NCBI RefSeq assembly: GCF_014650555.1 | Contig: NZ_BMVE01000016.1 | Location: 1-64,000 of the forward strand | Reading direction: 5' to 3' | Length of the DNA: 64,000 nucleotides | Source: Streptomyces goshikiensis | GTDB lineage: Bacteria > Actinomycetota > Actinomycetes > Streptomycetales > Streptomycetaceae | Part shown: in pieces, positions 16,836 through 25,552 of the stretch | Layout of the letters: every line of letters starts with the position of its first letter | Numbering within the stretch: the stretch's first letter is position 1 | Program-made: the position numbers and the translations under genes | Notes under the pieces: model-generated | What the model was told of the DNA's origin: nothing | Database searches by the model: none | The model's input: the letters and a program-made list of their open reading frames with translations, nothing else

Positions 16836-18077
16836 TCAGCCGAGGGTGACGGGCAGCCGGTCGTGGCCGCGCTGGACGATCTGGTCGCGGAAGCCGGGGG
16901 TGCCGACGACGGCGAGGTCCGGGAAGCGCCGGAACAGCTTGGGCAGCAGGGTCTCGGCGGTCATCCGGGCCAGGGCCGCGCCGAGGCAGTAGTGCGCGCC
17001 GGCGCTGAAGGTGAGCTGCTTCTGGTTGCCCGGGCGGTCGGGGTCGAAGCGGTCGGGCTCGGTGAAGCGGCGGGGGTCGCGGTTGCCGGAGGCGATCAGC
17101 AGGGTGACGGCGCTGCCGCGGGTGACGGTCTCGCCGAAGAACTCCTGGTCCTCCCCCGCGACCCGGTTCAGGGCGTGCACGGGCGGGTCGAAGCGGAGCA
17201 CCTCTTCCAGGAACCGGGCGGTGAACTCGGCGTCCTCGCGGATCCGTTCGGCGTACTCGGGGTGTTGGGCGGCGATCCGGATCGAGTTGCCGAGGAGGTC
17301 CTGCGGGGCCTCGCTGCCGGCGACGATGACCGCCATCAGGTTGGCGACGAGGTCTTCCTCGGTGAGGTCGCTGCCGGCGTCGCGGGCCTTGACGAAGGCG
17401 CTGGTGAGGTCGGTGCCGGGCGCGGCGCGGCGCCGGTCGACGAGGTCGGCGACGTACTCGGCGAGCTTGTCCATCGCCGCGTCGCCGGGGTTGAGCTGGC
17501 TGAGGTCGCCGACCGGGTCCATCGAGGTGGTGATGGCCTTGATCAGGGGGTGCATCCCCGGCTGGTCCTCGGGGGGTATGGAGAGCAGCTCGCCGAGGAC
17601 GGCGATCGGCAGCCGGTACGTCAGTTCCTCGACGAGGTCGACGCCTTCGGGGGCTCCTTCGGCGGCGGCCTTCTCCAGGTGGGCGACGGCCTCGTCGGCG
17701 AGCCGCTCCACCATGGGGCCGAACGCCGAGACGCTGTGGGCGGAGAAGGCGCTGGAGAAGAACCGGCGCATCCGGTCGTGGTCGGGCTCGTTGCTGAACA
17801 GCATGTTCTTGGTGAGCCACTGCCAGGAGGAGTGCTCGCGCCAGCCGGGCATCCGCAGGTCCTGCATGGCCGCGTCGGTCTGCAGCAGCCCGGGGGCGCG
17901 CAGGGCGCGGGCGCACTCCTCGTAACCGACGGCGAGCCAGTGTTTGTCGCCGAGGCGGACCAGGCCGCCGTGGGCGCGCAGCTCCTCGTAGAGCGGGTAC
18001 GGGTTCTGCTTGCCCTCGAACGACAGCAGCCGGATCATCGTGTCCAGCGGTTCGGTCAGGGCCTGGGTCTCGGTCAC
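16836..18077 (-). CDS. Cytochrome P450 of the polyyne cassette
   Basis: Soluble bacterial P450 (413 aa from GTG 18077, which follows AGGAG; an upstream in-frame GTG would add 9 residues). The heme-thiolate loop FSAGAHYCLG spans residues 357-366 with Cys364, and the ExxR helix is EEVLR. The I-helix reads AGSEAP where most P450s have AGxETT, so the proton-delivering Thr is missing. It lies 46 bp from a rubredoxin. In caryoynencin-type polyyne clusters the terminal P450 oxidises the ene-yne chain; the same role is inferred here. Confidence 0.9.
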   Translation of the reverse strand: MTETQALTEPLDTMIRLLSFEGKQNPYPLYEELRAHGGLVRLGDKHWLAVGYEECARALRAPGLLQTDAAMQDLRMPGWREHSSWQWLTKNMLFSNEPDHDRMRRFFSSAFSAHSVSAFGPMVERLADEAVAHLEKAAAEGAPEGVDLVEELTYRLPIAVLGELLSIPPEDQPGMHPLIKAITTSMDPVGDLSQLNPGDAAMDKLAEYVADLVDRRRAAPGTDLTSAFVKARDAGSDLTEEDLVANLMAVIVAGSEAPQDLLGNSIRIAAQHPEYAERIREDAEFTARFLEEVLRFDPPVHALNRVAGEDQEFFGETVTRGSAVTLLIASGNRDPRRFTEPDRFDPDRPGNQKQLTFSAGAHYCLGAALARMTAETLLPKLFRRFPDLAVVGTPGFRDQIVQRGHDRLPVTLG

Positions 18078-18123
18078 TTCTGCTCCTGGTGGCTCATCGT
18101 TCACAGGGCGCGGCCGTCGCCGC

Positions 18124-18315
18124 TCACAGCTGTTCCATCACGAAGTCGATCTTCGCGGCGCCGCATTCGGGGCACTCCCAGTCCTCCGGGACGTCCTCCC
18201 AGCGGGTGCCCGGGGGGATGCCGTCCTCCGGGGCCCCCAGTTCCTCGTAGTAGACCCATCCGCAGAGCAGGCACATCCACGCTCGTTTGGCGGTCACGAC
18301 ACTCGGTTCGTTCAC
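18124..18315 (-). CDS. Rubredoxin
   Basis: 63-residue iron protein with the two CxxC knuckles CLLC (Cys15, Cys18) and CPEC (Cys48, Cys51) and the conserved VYYEELGAPEDGIPPGT segment between them. It carries single electrons to non-heme di-iron desaturases or to the P450. A rubredoxin embedded with three desaturases and a P450 is a feature reported for several bacterial polyyne clusters. Its position fits an electron donor for alkyne-forming desaturation. Confidence 0.93.
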   Translation of the reverse strand: MNEPSVVTAKRAWMCLLCGWVYYEELGAPEDGIPPGTRWEDVPEDWECPECGAAKIDFVMEQL

Positions 18316-18390
18316 GGGATCACTTCTTCGTCGCTGGTACCGCGCCCGCCGCCGAAGGCGGACGGGCCTTCGGGGCGGCGCGGCTGTGGA

Positions 18391-19263
18391 TCAGGGAATC
18401 GCCGGCGCGGGGCGGCTGGTGTGCGCGGAGACGAACGCCGTGACGGTGGCGCTCACCTCCCGGGAGCTGAGGATCCCGATGTGACCGACGCCCGGGGCCG
18501 GCACGAGCCGGACTCCGGGGAGTTCCCGGGCGATGGTCTCGGAGTCCGCGTACGGCACCCAGTCGTCGGCCGGGTCGTGCAGGGACAGCACCGGCCAGCT
18601 GAGGCCGGCGCCGCGCCGGACGGCGTCCCAGTGGCTGACCGGGACCCCGTTGCGCCGGTGCAGTTCGTCGTAGACGCGCCGCACCGTCTGCGCGGGGACG
18701 CGCATGCCCGCGCCGTCCCACCGGTCCAGGACGCCGCCCAGGGTGCAGGCCGGTGCGAGGAGCACCATGGCGTCGAGGTCGGCCCCGCGCAGGGCCAGTC
18801 CGCTGAGCGAGGCGATCGTGCCCAGGGAGTGGGTGACGATCACGCGGACCCGGCCTTCCAGGCTGTCCAGTACGGCCGCGACGGCCTGGGTATACTGGGT
18901 CATCGTGGCCTGGGAGCCGTCCCACACCCCGTGGGCCGGCGCGTCGAACGCGGCGACGGTGAAGCCGAGCCGCCGCATCGGTTCCACGAAGGAGTGCATG
19001 CTGCTGCTGTCGGTCGCCCAGCCGTGCACCAGCAGTGCGATCGGCGCTCCGTCGGCCGGATCACCCCAGAGGTAGCCCCCCGAGATGTCCGGTGAGCCGT
19101 GCACCGCGAACCGGCGCGCTCCCAGGGGGAGCACGTTGTCGGGTTTGCGGCCCAGCCGGCGGGTGTCGCTGAACGCGTCGGTGGCCCAGCGGGCCCCGGC
19201 GCCCGGAGCGATGAGGCTCAGGGCACTGTGTGCCGCCCGGCGCACGGCTCGGCGCCCTGTCAC
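18391..19263 (-). CDS. Alpha/beta hydrolase (product-releasing type)
   Basis: 290-residue alpha/beta-hydrolase. Visible features: oxyanion segment LLVHGWAT (78-84), nucleophile elbow THSLGT with Ser146 (the first Gly of GxSxG replaced by Thr), acid in HDPADDW and His in GVGHIG. The GTG start overlaps the desaturase stop by 4 nt (GTGA), so the genes are coupled. In polyyne cassettes a hydrolase/thioesterase at this position is thought to release the chain from the ACP. A second, unrelated thioesterase-like gene begins the operon. Confidence 0.82.
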   Translation of the reverse strand: MTGRRAVRRAAHSALSLIAPGAGARWATDAFSDTRRLGRKPDNVLPLGARRFAVHGSPDISGGYLWGDPADGAPIALLVHGWATDSSSMHSFVEPMRRLGFTVAAFDAPAHGVWDGSQATMTQYTQAVAAVLDSLEGRVRVIVTHSLGTIASLSGLALRGADLDAMVLLAPACTLGGVLDRWDGAGMRVPAQTVRRVYDELHRRNGVPVSHWDAVRRGAGLSWPVLSLHDPADDWVPYADSETIARELPGVRLVPAPGVGHIGILSSREVSATVTAFVSAHTSRPAPAIP

Positions 19264-20363
19264 CGCACGGCCTCGGTGAGCTTCGGGTCGGACGGCTTCG
19301 GCGGCACCTTGCTGCCGGAGGCGTCACTGTAGAAGCCGGACTCCGTGTCGTAGAAGTGCAGATGGCGGACGATCTGCCACATCTGACGGAAGGAGAACAC
19401 CTCCTCGCGCACCATCCCCGGGTACTTCTGCTTCAGGGCCTGCTGGGCCTTGGGCAGGTTGTAGAAGGGGATGACCGGTGCCACGTGGTGGGCCGTGTGG
19501 ATCGAGATGTTGTGCGTGAGGAACAGGAGCCACTTGGGGTAGACGTAGTCCGTCGTCACCAGGAGCCGGCTGGCATTGCGCGTCCAGTGCTCCGCCGTCA
19601 GGTACGGGATGTCGCTGGCGCTGTGGTGCATCAGCGTCGTCGCGCTGAACCAGGCGTGCGTGGCGAGCCACGGCATCGCGAAGTACAGCAGGATCCCCGA
19701 CCAGCCGGTGAAGTAGACGAGCGCGGCCAGGTACGGGAGGGTCACCGCGAGCACGAAGGCGATGGAACGCTTCACGTCGCGGCGGTGGCCCTCCTTGGGG
19801 TAGAAGCCGGGCCGGAAGGCCGACTCCAGCCAGTAGTTCACGGTGCCGCCCCAGAAGGCCCAGGTACGGGTGGCCAGGTAGACGGCCTTCTGGCGCAGCG
19901 GCATCCGCGCGTACATGCCGGCCGGCAGGGGACGCCAGTCGGTGTCCAGCTCCAGGTGGTTGGTGCTGGAGTGGTGCATGTTGTGAACGTGGCGCCACGC
20001 GTGGAACGGGTAGGCCAGCGGCAGCAGGGACAGGTGTCCGATCGCCGTGTTCAGCTTCCGGTTGCGGGAGAAGGAGCCGTGCCCCGCGTCGTGCGCGATG
20101 CAGTGCAGGCCCCAGCCCCCCAGACCGGCCACGATCCACAGCGGCAGGTAGAGCGCCCAGTGCGGGGAGTAGGCCACGCCGACGATCGCGCCGGCGTAGA
20201 CGAGCCAGCTCACCGCGAACCCGAGCACCCCGCGCCAGACCCGCGGCTCGAAGTAGTCCTTCGGAACCGCCGCCTGGAGCCGTTCACCCTCGATCGCAGC
20301 GGACTGCTCAAGGAATTTCTCGAACTGCGCGTCAGGCGCGGTCGGGAAATCAAATGCACCCAT
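19260..20363 (-). CDS. Membrane fatty-acid desaturase (delta-12/omega-type, acetylenase candidate)
   Basis: 367-residue membrane di-iron desaturase. Three His boxes are intact: HDAGH (91-95), HNMHH (127-131) within WRHVHNMHH, and HTAHH (289-293), with four or so hydrophobic spans between. The box pattern is closer to delta-12/omega desaturases and fungal/plant acetylenases than to the two delta-9-type neighbours. It sits 11 bp after the ACP gene. It probably inserts further unsaturation (alkene to alkyne) in an ACP-bound chain (inference from cassette context). Confidence 0.9.
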   Translation of the reverse strand: MGAFDFPTAPDAQFEKFLEQSAAIEGERLQAAVPKDYFEPRVWRGVLGFAVSWLVYAGAIVGVAYSPHWALYLPLWIVAGLGGWGLHCIAHDAGHGSFSRNRKLNTAIGHLSLLPLAYPFHAWRHVHNMHHSSTNHLELDTDWRPLPAGMYARMPLRQKAVYLATRTWAFWGGTVNYWLESAFRPGFYPKEGHRRDVKRSIAFVLAVTLPYLAALVYFTGWSGILLYFAMPWLATHAWFSATTLMHHSASDIPYLTAEHWTRNASRLLVTTDYVYPKWLLFLTHNISIHTAHHVAPVIPFYNLPKAQQALKQKYPGMVREEVFSFRQMWQIVRHLHFYDTESGFYSDASGSKVPPKPSDPKLTEAVR

Positions 20364-20374
20364 GTCGCACCCTC

Positions 20375-20668
20375 CTAGACTGCCTGCTCCGGGAGCCGGA
20401 GCTCCTTGGCCAGGTATCCGCTCAGATCGTCGATGGTCTGGTGCTCGTACAGCAGACCCGGGGAGAGCCGGCGCTCCACGACCTTCTCCAGCGCGCCGGA
20501 GACCTGGACGGCGACCCGGGAGTCGAGCCCGTAGGACTCGAAGGTGGTACCGGTGTCTATGTCGGCCTTGGCGATCTTGAGGTGATCGGCGAGATAGCCC
20601 ATCAGCCAGTCACGCAGGACCTCCTGCGTCAGCGGGCCGCTCGGCTTCACTGCCTTCTTCCTGAACAC
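20375..20668 (-). CDS. Acyl carrier protein of the polyyne cassette
   Basis: 97-residue discrete ACP. The phosphopantetheine site is in YGLDSRVAVQ with Ser50; DSR replaces the common DSL. It lies between desaturase genes (6 and 11 bp gaps). Such dedicated ACPs are loaded by the fatty acyl-AMP ligase of the same operon and hold the chain while desaturases work on it. Confidence 0.92.
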   Translation of the reverse strand: MFRKKAVKPSGPLTQEVLRDWLMGYLADHLKIAKADIDTGTTFESYGLDSRVAVQVSGALEKVVERRLSPGLLYEHQTIDDLSGYLAKELRLPEQAV

Positions 20669-20674
20669 GCTCGG

Positions 20675-21661
20675 CTACTCCGTTCTCGTGGTGGCGGAAC
20701 GACCGGCGCCGGCCATGGCGGCAGCCTGGTCCCGCTTCTTCTGGATCTGTTCCTTGGTCGGCTCGCGCAGCTCCCGCACGACGCCGATCTTGCCGAGACC
20801 CGCGATGATCCATCCGCTGAGGTCCGGCTCCCGCCAGGTCACGCCGTGCCGGTAGGAACCGGGGAAGGCGTGGTGGTTGTTCTGCAGCCCCTCACCGAAG
20901 GTGAGCAGGGCGACGGGCCAGTTGTTGGCGCTCTTGTCCTCGTTCTCGAAGGGCCGGCCGCCGATGGCGTGGCAGACCGAACCGACCATCCAGGCGGCCT
21001 GGTTGGCGAGGAAGATGCGGGCCAGCCCGCCGAAGGCGACACCGGTGACGAAGGACATCCAGGTCTGCTCGACCGCGAGGCCGATCAGGCCGGGAAGGAT
21101 GACGCCGCTGGCGACCCAGGTGAAGTAGGTGCGGTGGAAGTACATGAGCCGGCGGTCGCGCAGGACGTCCGGCGCGAAGACCGACCACTTGGAGTTCTCG
21201 TCGCTGAGCATCCAGGGCATGTGGGCGTACCACAGGCCGTGCATGCGCTGCTTGAAGGTCCGCCCGTGCAGGTTCGGGGAGTGCGGGTCGCCCTCCTGGT
21301 CGCTGAAGCGGTGGTGGCGGCGGTGGGTGGTGACCCACCACATGACGGGGCCCTGGGCGCCCATCGAGGCGGTGATCATCATGATCGCCTCGAACACGGG
21401 GCCGCTCTTGAAGGCCTTGTGGGCCAGGTAGCGGTGGAAGCCCACCGTGATGCCGAACATGTGGACGAAGTACATGCCGGCGAACAGCCAGATGTCCGTC
21501 GCCGTGAAGTTCCCGGTGAACAGGAACCAGGTCGCCGCCGCGGTGCCGATCAGCGGGAGGGTCATGGTGCTCAGCGCGGACAGCCGCTTGGTCCGCAGGC
21601 TGATCGGATCGAGCCGGACGATGCCGGGGTGGGCGACCGCCGCGGGGTTGGCCGTGGCCAT
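20675..21661 (-). CDS. Acyl desaturase, delta-9 type (A)
   Basis: 328-residue membrane desaturase. His boxes: HRYLAH, HRRHH and NNHH in LQNNHHAFPGSYRHG, with hydrophobic pairs between. The ATG at 21661 overlaps the stop of the next desaturase gene by one base (TGATG). The C-terminal tail is Lys/Gln/Ala-rich and polar. It is paralogous to the gene at 21661-22623. In characterised alkyne pathways, enzymes of this class act on ACP-tethered acyl chains, so it should not be assumed to be a housekeeping stearoyl desaturase. Confidence 0.92.
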   Translation of the reverse strand: MATANPAAVAHPGIVRLDPISLRTKRLSALSTMTLPLIGTAAATWFLFTGNFTATDIWLFAGMYFVHMFGITVGFHRYLAHKAFKSGPVFEAIMMITASMGAQGPVMWWVTTHRRHHRFSDQEGDPHSPNLHGRTFKQRMHGLWYAHMPWMLSDENSKWSVFAPDVLRDRRLMYFHRTYFTWVASGVILPGLIGLAVEQTWMSFVTGVAFGGLARIFLANQAAWMVGSVCHAIGGRPFENEDKSANNWPVALLTFGEGLQNNHHAFPGSYRHGVTWREPDLSGWIIAGLGKIGVVRELREPTKEQIQKKRDQAAAMAGAGRSATTRTE

Positions 21662-22623
21662 CAGGTGACTCCCTTTCTGCTTAACTGCTTGCGGTCCGGA
21701 TACCGGACCTCGGACACCAGCCCCAGCGCGTCCATGGCGCGGATGACGGTCCCGGTCGGGTCGAACTGCCAGAACCCGTGCCGGTTGTGCGCGAGCGACG
21801 GCCGGGCGTGGTGGTTGTTGTGCCAGGCCCCGCCGACCGAGATGGGCACCAGCGAGGGCACGTTGCGGCTGCCGTCCCGCGTGGTGTACGGCCGGTTGCC
21901 CAGCGTGTGGCCGATGGAGTTGACGGACCAGGTCACGTGGTCGAGGAGGAAGATCCGGACCAGGCCGCCCCACAGGAAGCCGCCGACGGCTCCCCGGGCG
22001 GTGCCCGTCAGCGCCCAGCCCAGCAGCGCGGGCAGCGCGAGGCCCAGCAGGACCCAGGTGAAGTAGTGCTGGTTCAGGCGCATCACCAGGCGGTTGCGCA
22101 CCAGGTCGGGGACGCGCTTGGCCCAGTTCTGGCGGCGCACCCGGAACAGCCAGCCCACGTGGCCGTGCCACAGGCCCCGGATCCGGGCGTACCGGCCGGT
22201 GCCCAGCGGCCGCGGGGAGTGGGGGTCCCCGTCGCGGTCGGTGAAGGCGTGGTGCTGGCGGTGCGTGGCCACCCAGAACAGAATCGGTCCCTGCGCGGCC
22301 ATGCTGCCCGCGATGCCCCACAGCGAGGTCATCACCGGCTTCGCGGCGAAGGAGTGGTGCGAGAAGAAGCGGTGGAAGCCGCCCTCGACGCCGAGCGAGG
22401 TGATCACGTACATCCCGGCGAGGAGGCCGAAGTCGACCCAGGAGAAGCCGAAGTTCATCGCGAAGACCACCGCGGCGACCACACCGAGGGTGGGTACCCC
22501 CACGGTGACGTACGCCAGCCGGCGGGCCGCGACGTCGATCTCGCCCTCGCCCGGCACGGCCTCGCCGGCGCCGGACTCGGAGGGGCGTCTGACGGTGCGC
22601 ATGGCGCTGTCGCGGTCGCTCAT
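21661..22623 (-). CDS. Acyl desaturase, delta-9 type (B)
   Basis: 320-residue paralogue of the adjacent desaturase: HRFFSH, HRQHH and HNNHH in GGAWHNNHHARPS, again with paired hydrophobic spans. The start at 22623 overlaps the acyl-AMP-ligase stop (TGATG). The polar 40-residue N-terminus differs from copy A. The tandem pair downstream of the FAAL is the same order as in the caryoynencin-type cassette. Confidence 0.92.
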   Translation of the reverse strand: MSDRDSAMRTVRRPSESGAGEAVPGEGEIDVAARRLAYVTVGVPTLGVVAAVVFAMNFGFSWVDFGLLAGMYVITSLGVEGGFHRFFSHHSFAAKPVMTSLWGIAGSMAAQGPILFWVATHRQHHAFTDRDGDPHSPRPLGTGRYARIRGLWHGHVGWLFRVRRQNWAKRVPDLVRNRLVMRLNQHYFTWVLLGLALPALLGWALTGTARGAVGGFLWGGLVRIFLLDHVTWSVNSIGHTLGNRPYTTRDGSRNVPSLVPISVGGAWHNNHHARPSLAHNRHGFWQFDPTGTVIRAMDALGLVSEVRYPDRKQLSRKGVT

Positions 22624-24413
22624 CACACCGCTCCGCTGCCGGCCAGGGCCTTGAAGGTCTTCAGCGACCCGTCCAGGTACGCCGCGCGGGTCGCCTTGCG
22701 GCGGACCTTCCCGCTCGTGGTCATCAGCACCGTGCCGGGCGGCCCGAAGTGCAGCGCCGCCGGGCGCACGCCGTGGTCGGCGGTGACCGCCGCCGTCACC
22801 TCGGCGCGCAGTGCCTTCTCCACGGAGGCGAACTCCGAGGAGGTGCCGCGGTACTCGGCGACGACGATCACCTGCTCGTCCTCCGACCCGGAGGCCCCCT
22901 CGATCCCGTCGCCGGGCACCGAGAACACCGCGGAGCGGCGCAGTTCGCCGGCGCAGCGCTCCACCGAGACCTCGATGTCCTGCGGGTAGAGGTTGCGGCC
23001 GCTGACGACGATGACGTCCTTGAGCCGTCCGGTGACGAACAGCTCCCCGTCGAGTACGAAGCCCAGGTCGCCGGTGCGCAGGTAGGAGGGCTCCGCCGGG
23101 TCCGAGCCGGCGGGACGGACCCCGAAGGAGGCGGCGCTGAGCTCCGGCCTGCGCCAGTAGCCGGTGGCCACGTTGGGGCCGGTCACCCACACCTCGCCGA
23201 CGCGGCCGTCCGGTACCTCGGCCTCGGTGTGCGGGTCGACCACCCGGACCCGGTGGCCCACCGCGACGACTCCGCAGCTGACGGCCTCGACGGTGTCGGC
23301 CGCGTCGGCGCCGGCCGGGGCCCGCAGCGCCGTGCCGGTGGCGAGCGCCGCCTTGTCGAGGCGCTCGCGCCGGATCTGGCCGCCGGAGGCGGGCTTGCCG
23401 GTGACGAACAGGGTCGCCTCGGCCAGGCCGTAGCAGGGGATGATCGACGCCGGGTCGTAGCCCCGGGGCGCGAACCGCTCGCGGAAGCGCTCCAGCGTCG
23501 CGGCGGACACGGGCTCGCTGCCGCAGAACACCTGGCGCAGCGAGGAGAGGTCGAGGGTGTCCAGGGCCTCGTCGGGGACGGAGGTGACCGCCAGGTCGAA
23601 GGCGAAGTTCGGGCCGACGGTGATCGTGACCTTGTACTCGGTCAGCGCCTGCAGCCAGCGGTAGGGGTCCTGTACGAAGTGCACCGGCGACATCATGACC
23701 AGCGGCCAGCCGCCGTGGACGGCGAGCATGATCGTGCCCATCAGGCCCATGTCGTGGTACGGCGGCAGCCACGAGCAGCCGACCCGGTCGGGCTCCATGC
23801 CGGTGTGGGCCTCCAGCACCCGGCAGTTGCTGACCAGGTTCTCGTGGGTCAGCACGATGCCCTTGGGCTCGCCCGTCGACCCGGAGCTGTACTGGAGCAG
23901 CGCCGGCTCCGCGAGCCGTACGGGCACCTCGGTGTCGTCGTCCTCCTGGAACAGCGCCTCGTCCGGGAAGATCCACTGGACCTTCCCGGTGCCCTCGGGG
24001 TACTGGGCCTCGAAGGCCTCCACGTGCGGGCCGAAGCGGCCGTCGGTGAGCACGGCCTGCGGCTCGCAGTCCAGCACGATGCCGAGGAACCGCTCGGTGG
24101 CGCGGCGGCCGAAGGGCGGGAAGGAGGGGACGGCGGTGCAGCCGGCGCGCAGGATGCCGAACAGGCCGGCCACGTAGTCGAGTCCGGGGTCGAGCGCCAG
24201 GACCACCCGGCTGCCCTCCAGGCCGCGCCGGGTGAGTTCACGGGCCACCGTGCGCGAACGCAGGTCCAGGTCCCGGTAGGTCCAGTCCACCGGGTGGTCC
24301 GTCGTGCCGTCCGGCAGGAACCGGAAGGCGAGGGCTTCCGGTTGCTCCTGCGCCCGGGCCCTGAGGATCTCCGGGAGCGAGGATCCGTCGAGGGGGATGG
24401 GGGATGGTGCCAT
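22623..24413 (-). CDS. Fatty acyl-AMP ligase
   Basis: 596-residue adenylating enzyme of the FAAL subgroup. The P-loop YSSGSTGEPKG spans 175-185. The family-typical LPPYHDMGLMG and GPNFAFDL segments and a GDLGF-type hinge region are visible. It activates a fatty acid as acyl-AMP and passes it to the small ACP of this operon. Adenylation without CoA is the normal entry to polyyne biosynthesis. Start ATG 24413. A 120-bp GC-rich gap with a direct repeat separates it from the thioesterase gene. Confidence 0.93.
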   Translation of the reverse strand: MAPSPIPLDGSSLPEILRARAQEQPEALAFRFLPDGTTDHPVDWTYRDLDLRSRTVARELTRRGLEGSRVVLALDPGLDYVAGLFGILRAGCTAVPSFPPFGRRATERFLGIVLDCEPQAVLTDGRFGPHVEAFEAQYPEGTGKVQWIFPDEALFQEDDDTEVPVRLAEPALLQYSSGSTGEPKGIVLTHENLVSNCRVLEAHTGMEPDRVGCSWLPPYHDMGLMGTIMLAVHGGWPLVMMSPVHFVQDPYRWLQALTEYKVTITVGPNFAFDLAVTSVPDEALDTLDLSSLRQVFCGSEPVSAATLERFRERFAPRGYDPASIIPCYGLAEATLFVTGKPASGGQIRRERLDKAALATGTALRAPAGADAADTVEAVSCGVVAVGHRVRVVDPHTEAEVPDGRVGEVWVTGPNVATGYWRRPELSAASFGVRPAGSDPAEPSYLRTGDLGFVLDGELFVTGRLKDVIVVSGRNLYPQDIEVSVERCAGELRRSAVFSVPGDGIEGASGSEDEQVIVVAEYRGTSSEFASVEKALRAEVTAAVTADHGVRPAALHFGPPGTVLMTTSGKVRRKATRAAYLDGSLKTFKALAGSGAV

Positions 24414-24449
24414 CAGAGAGCGGCCTTTCTGCTCGGTCTGGTCGATCGG

Positions 24450-24492
24450 CCCGTGCGGGGCCCTTCCGTGCGACCCCCGTGCGGGGGCCCTT
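24450..24492. repeat. Short GC direct repeat before FAAL gene
   Basis: CCCGTGCGGGGCCCTT at 24450-24465 and CCCGTGCGGGGGCCCTT at 24476-24492, in the 120-bp leader of the FAAL gene. The two copies differ by one G. It may form alternative RNA stems ahead of the FAAL ribosome binding site. Confidence 0.4.
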
Positions 24493-24533
24493 GCCGCGAT
24501 CCGGGCGCGGGCCGGGTGGCGGGCCGGGGGTGG

Positions 24534-25349
24534 TCAGCCGGTGCGGACCATGCGGAGCTGCTGGGCGGAGCCCAGGTGGGCGCCGGCGGCGTCCCAGGCG
24601 TCGATCCATTCCACCGACCAGCCGGAGGTGGCGGCGTGGCGGGTCGTGGCCCTCAGCAGCAGCCAGGGCGAGGAGGCCTTGGCGAGCCCCGCCCCGGGCC
24701 GGACCGTGAGCTCCACGGTCGGCACCAGCGCCAGCGTCGAGAGCACCGCGGCGTAGGAGGGAGCCAGCGCGTCCATCAGGAAGACGATGCGCAGGACGTC
24801 GGGCGGGCTGTCGTCCTCCACGAGGCGGACCCAGGCCACCAGCTCGGCCTCCTCGCCTCCGGCGTAGGGCCGCGACGACCCGACCGGGCGGATCTCCATG
24901 CTCGTGGTGATCGGTACGAATTCCTTTGGGATCGCGAATGGCTCGCATTCCTCGGGACCCGGCACCTCGGGGATCGGAATTGACACCTCCGGCCAGGAGA
25001 CATCGCCGCCGGACGGGGCGAACACCGCCCAGGAATCGAGCAGCGGACCGCGGTCCGACTCGGCCCGCCCGGACACGATCGTGCTGGAGCGGCCGGCGTG
25101 CGTCAGCTCGGTGGTGATCCGCAGCGGAGCGTCGATCGTACGGCCGAACCGCCCTGTGACGCTGACGAGTTCGGCCCCCGGCGCCTTCTCCTGCATGGCC
25201 GCGGTCAGCAGGGCGAGCGCCAGCCCGCCGTGCAGCCCGCCGAAGCCCTTGAGGTGCTGCGGGACGGCGATCGGGCCGCCGTGCCAATTCCGCAGAAACC
25301 GCCCCGGAGAAATCGCGCCGGGAATCTCTTCGCTCGCATTTTCCTGCAT
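24534..25349 (-). CDS. Acyl-CoA thioesterase-like (double hotdog)
   Basis: 271-residue protein with two hotdog-type halves: GGLHGGLALALLTAAMQEKAPG (residues about 36-57) and a C-terminal half with VELTVRPGAGLAKASSPWLLLRATTRH. This resembles TesB/thioesterase-like-superfamily proteins. It is the first gene of the polyyne operon. The start at 25349 (MQENASEE) is chosen because the palindrome and AT-rich promoter-like DNA lie directly upstream; the ribosome site is weak. Probable role: acyl chain release or proofreading. Confidence 0.7.
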   Translation of the reverse strand: MQENASEEIPGAISPGRFLRNWHGGPIAVPQHLKGFGGLHGGLALALLTAAMQEKAPGAELVSVTGRFGRTIDAPLRITTELTHAGRSSTIVSGRAESDRGPLLDSWAVFAPSGGDVSWPEVSIPIPEVPGPEECEPFAIPKEFVPITTSMEIRPVGSSRPYAGGEEAELVAWVRLVEDDSPPDVLRIVFLMDALAPSYAAVLSTLALVPTVELTVRPGAGLAKASSPWLLLRATTRHAATSGWSVEWIDAWDAAGAHLGSAQQLRMVRTG

Positions 25350-25552
25350 GTGCCCAACCCTATGAGTTTGCCAGCCGCACATGCAAGGGGAATTAATTCC
25401 CGAGCGGGCCGGAAAATTGCATGACAAAGAGACGCGCCGGAATAGCGAATTCTGCTTTCCAGGACGTCCGCGCTGCCCTGACGTTCGTTTGGCGAGGGGT
25501 GCTCCCCGCGGCGCGGCCGGGCCGCTCCGCGCCGCGGGGGCGCACCGGGCGA
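25350..25552 (-). promoter_or_regulatory. Promoter region of polyyne operon with palindrome
   Basis: Relatively AT-rich DNA upstream of the thioesterase gene. It holds the perfect 14-bp palindrome GGGAATTAATTCCC (25388-25401), 39 bp before the start codon, in a position suited to an operator or promoter element. The other end follows the stop of the second FAD oxidase. Confidence 0.5.
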
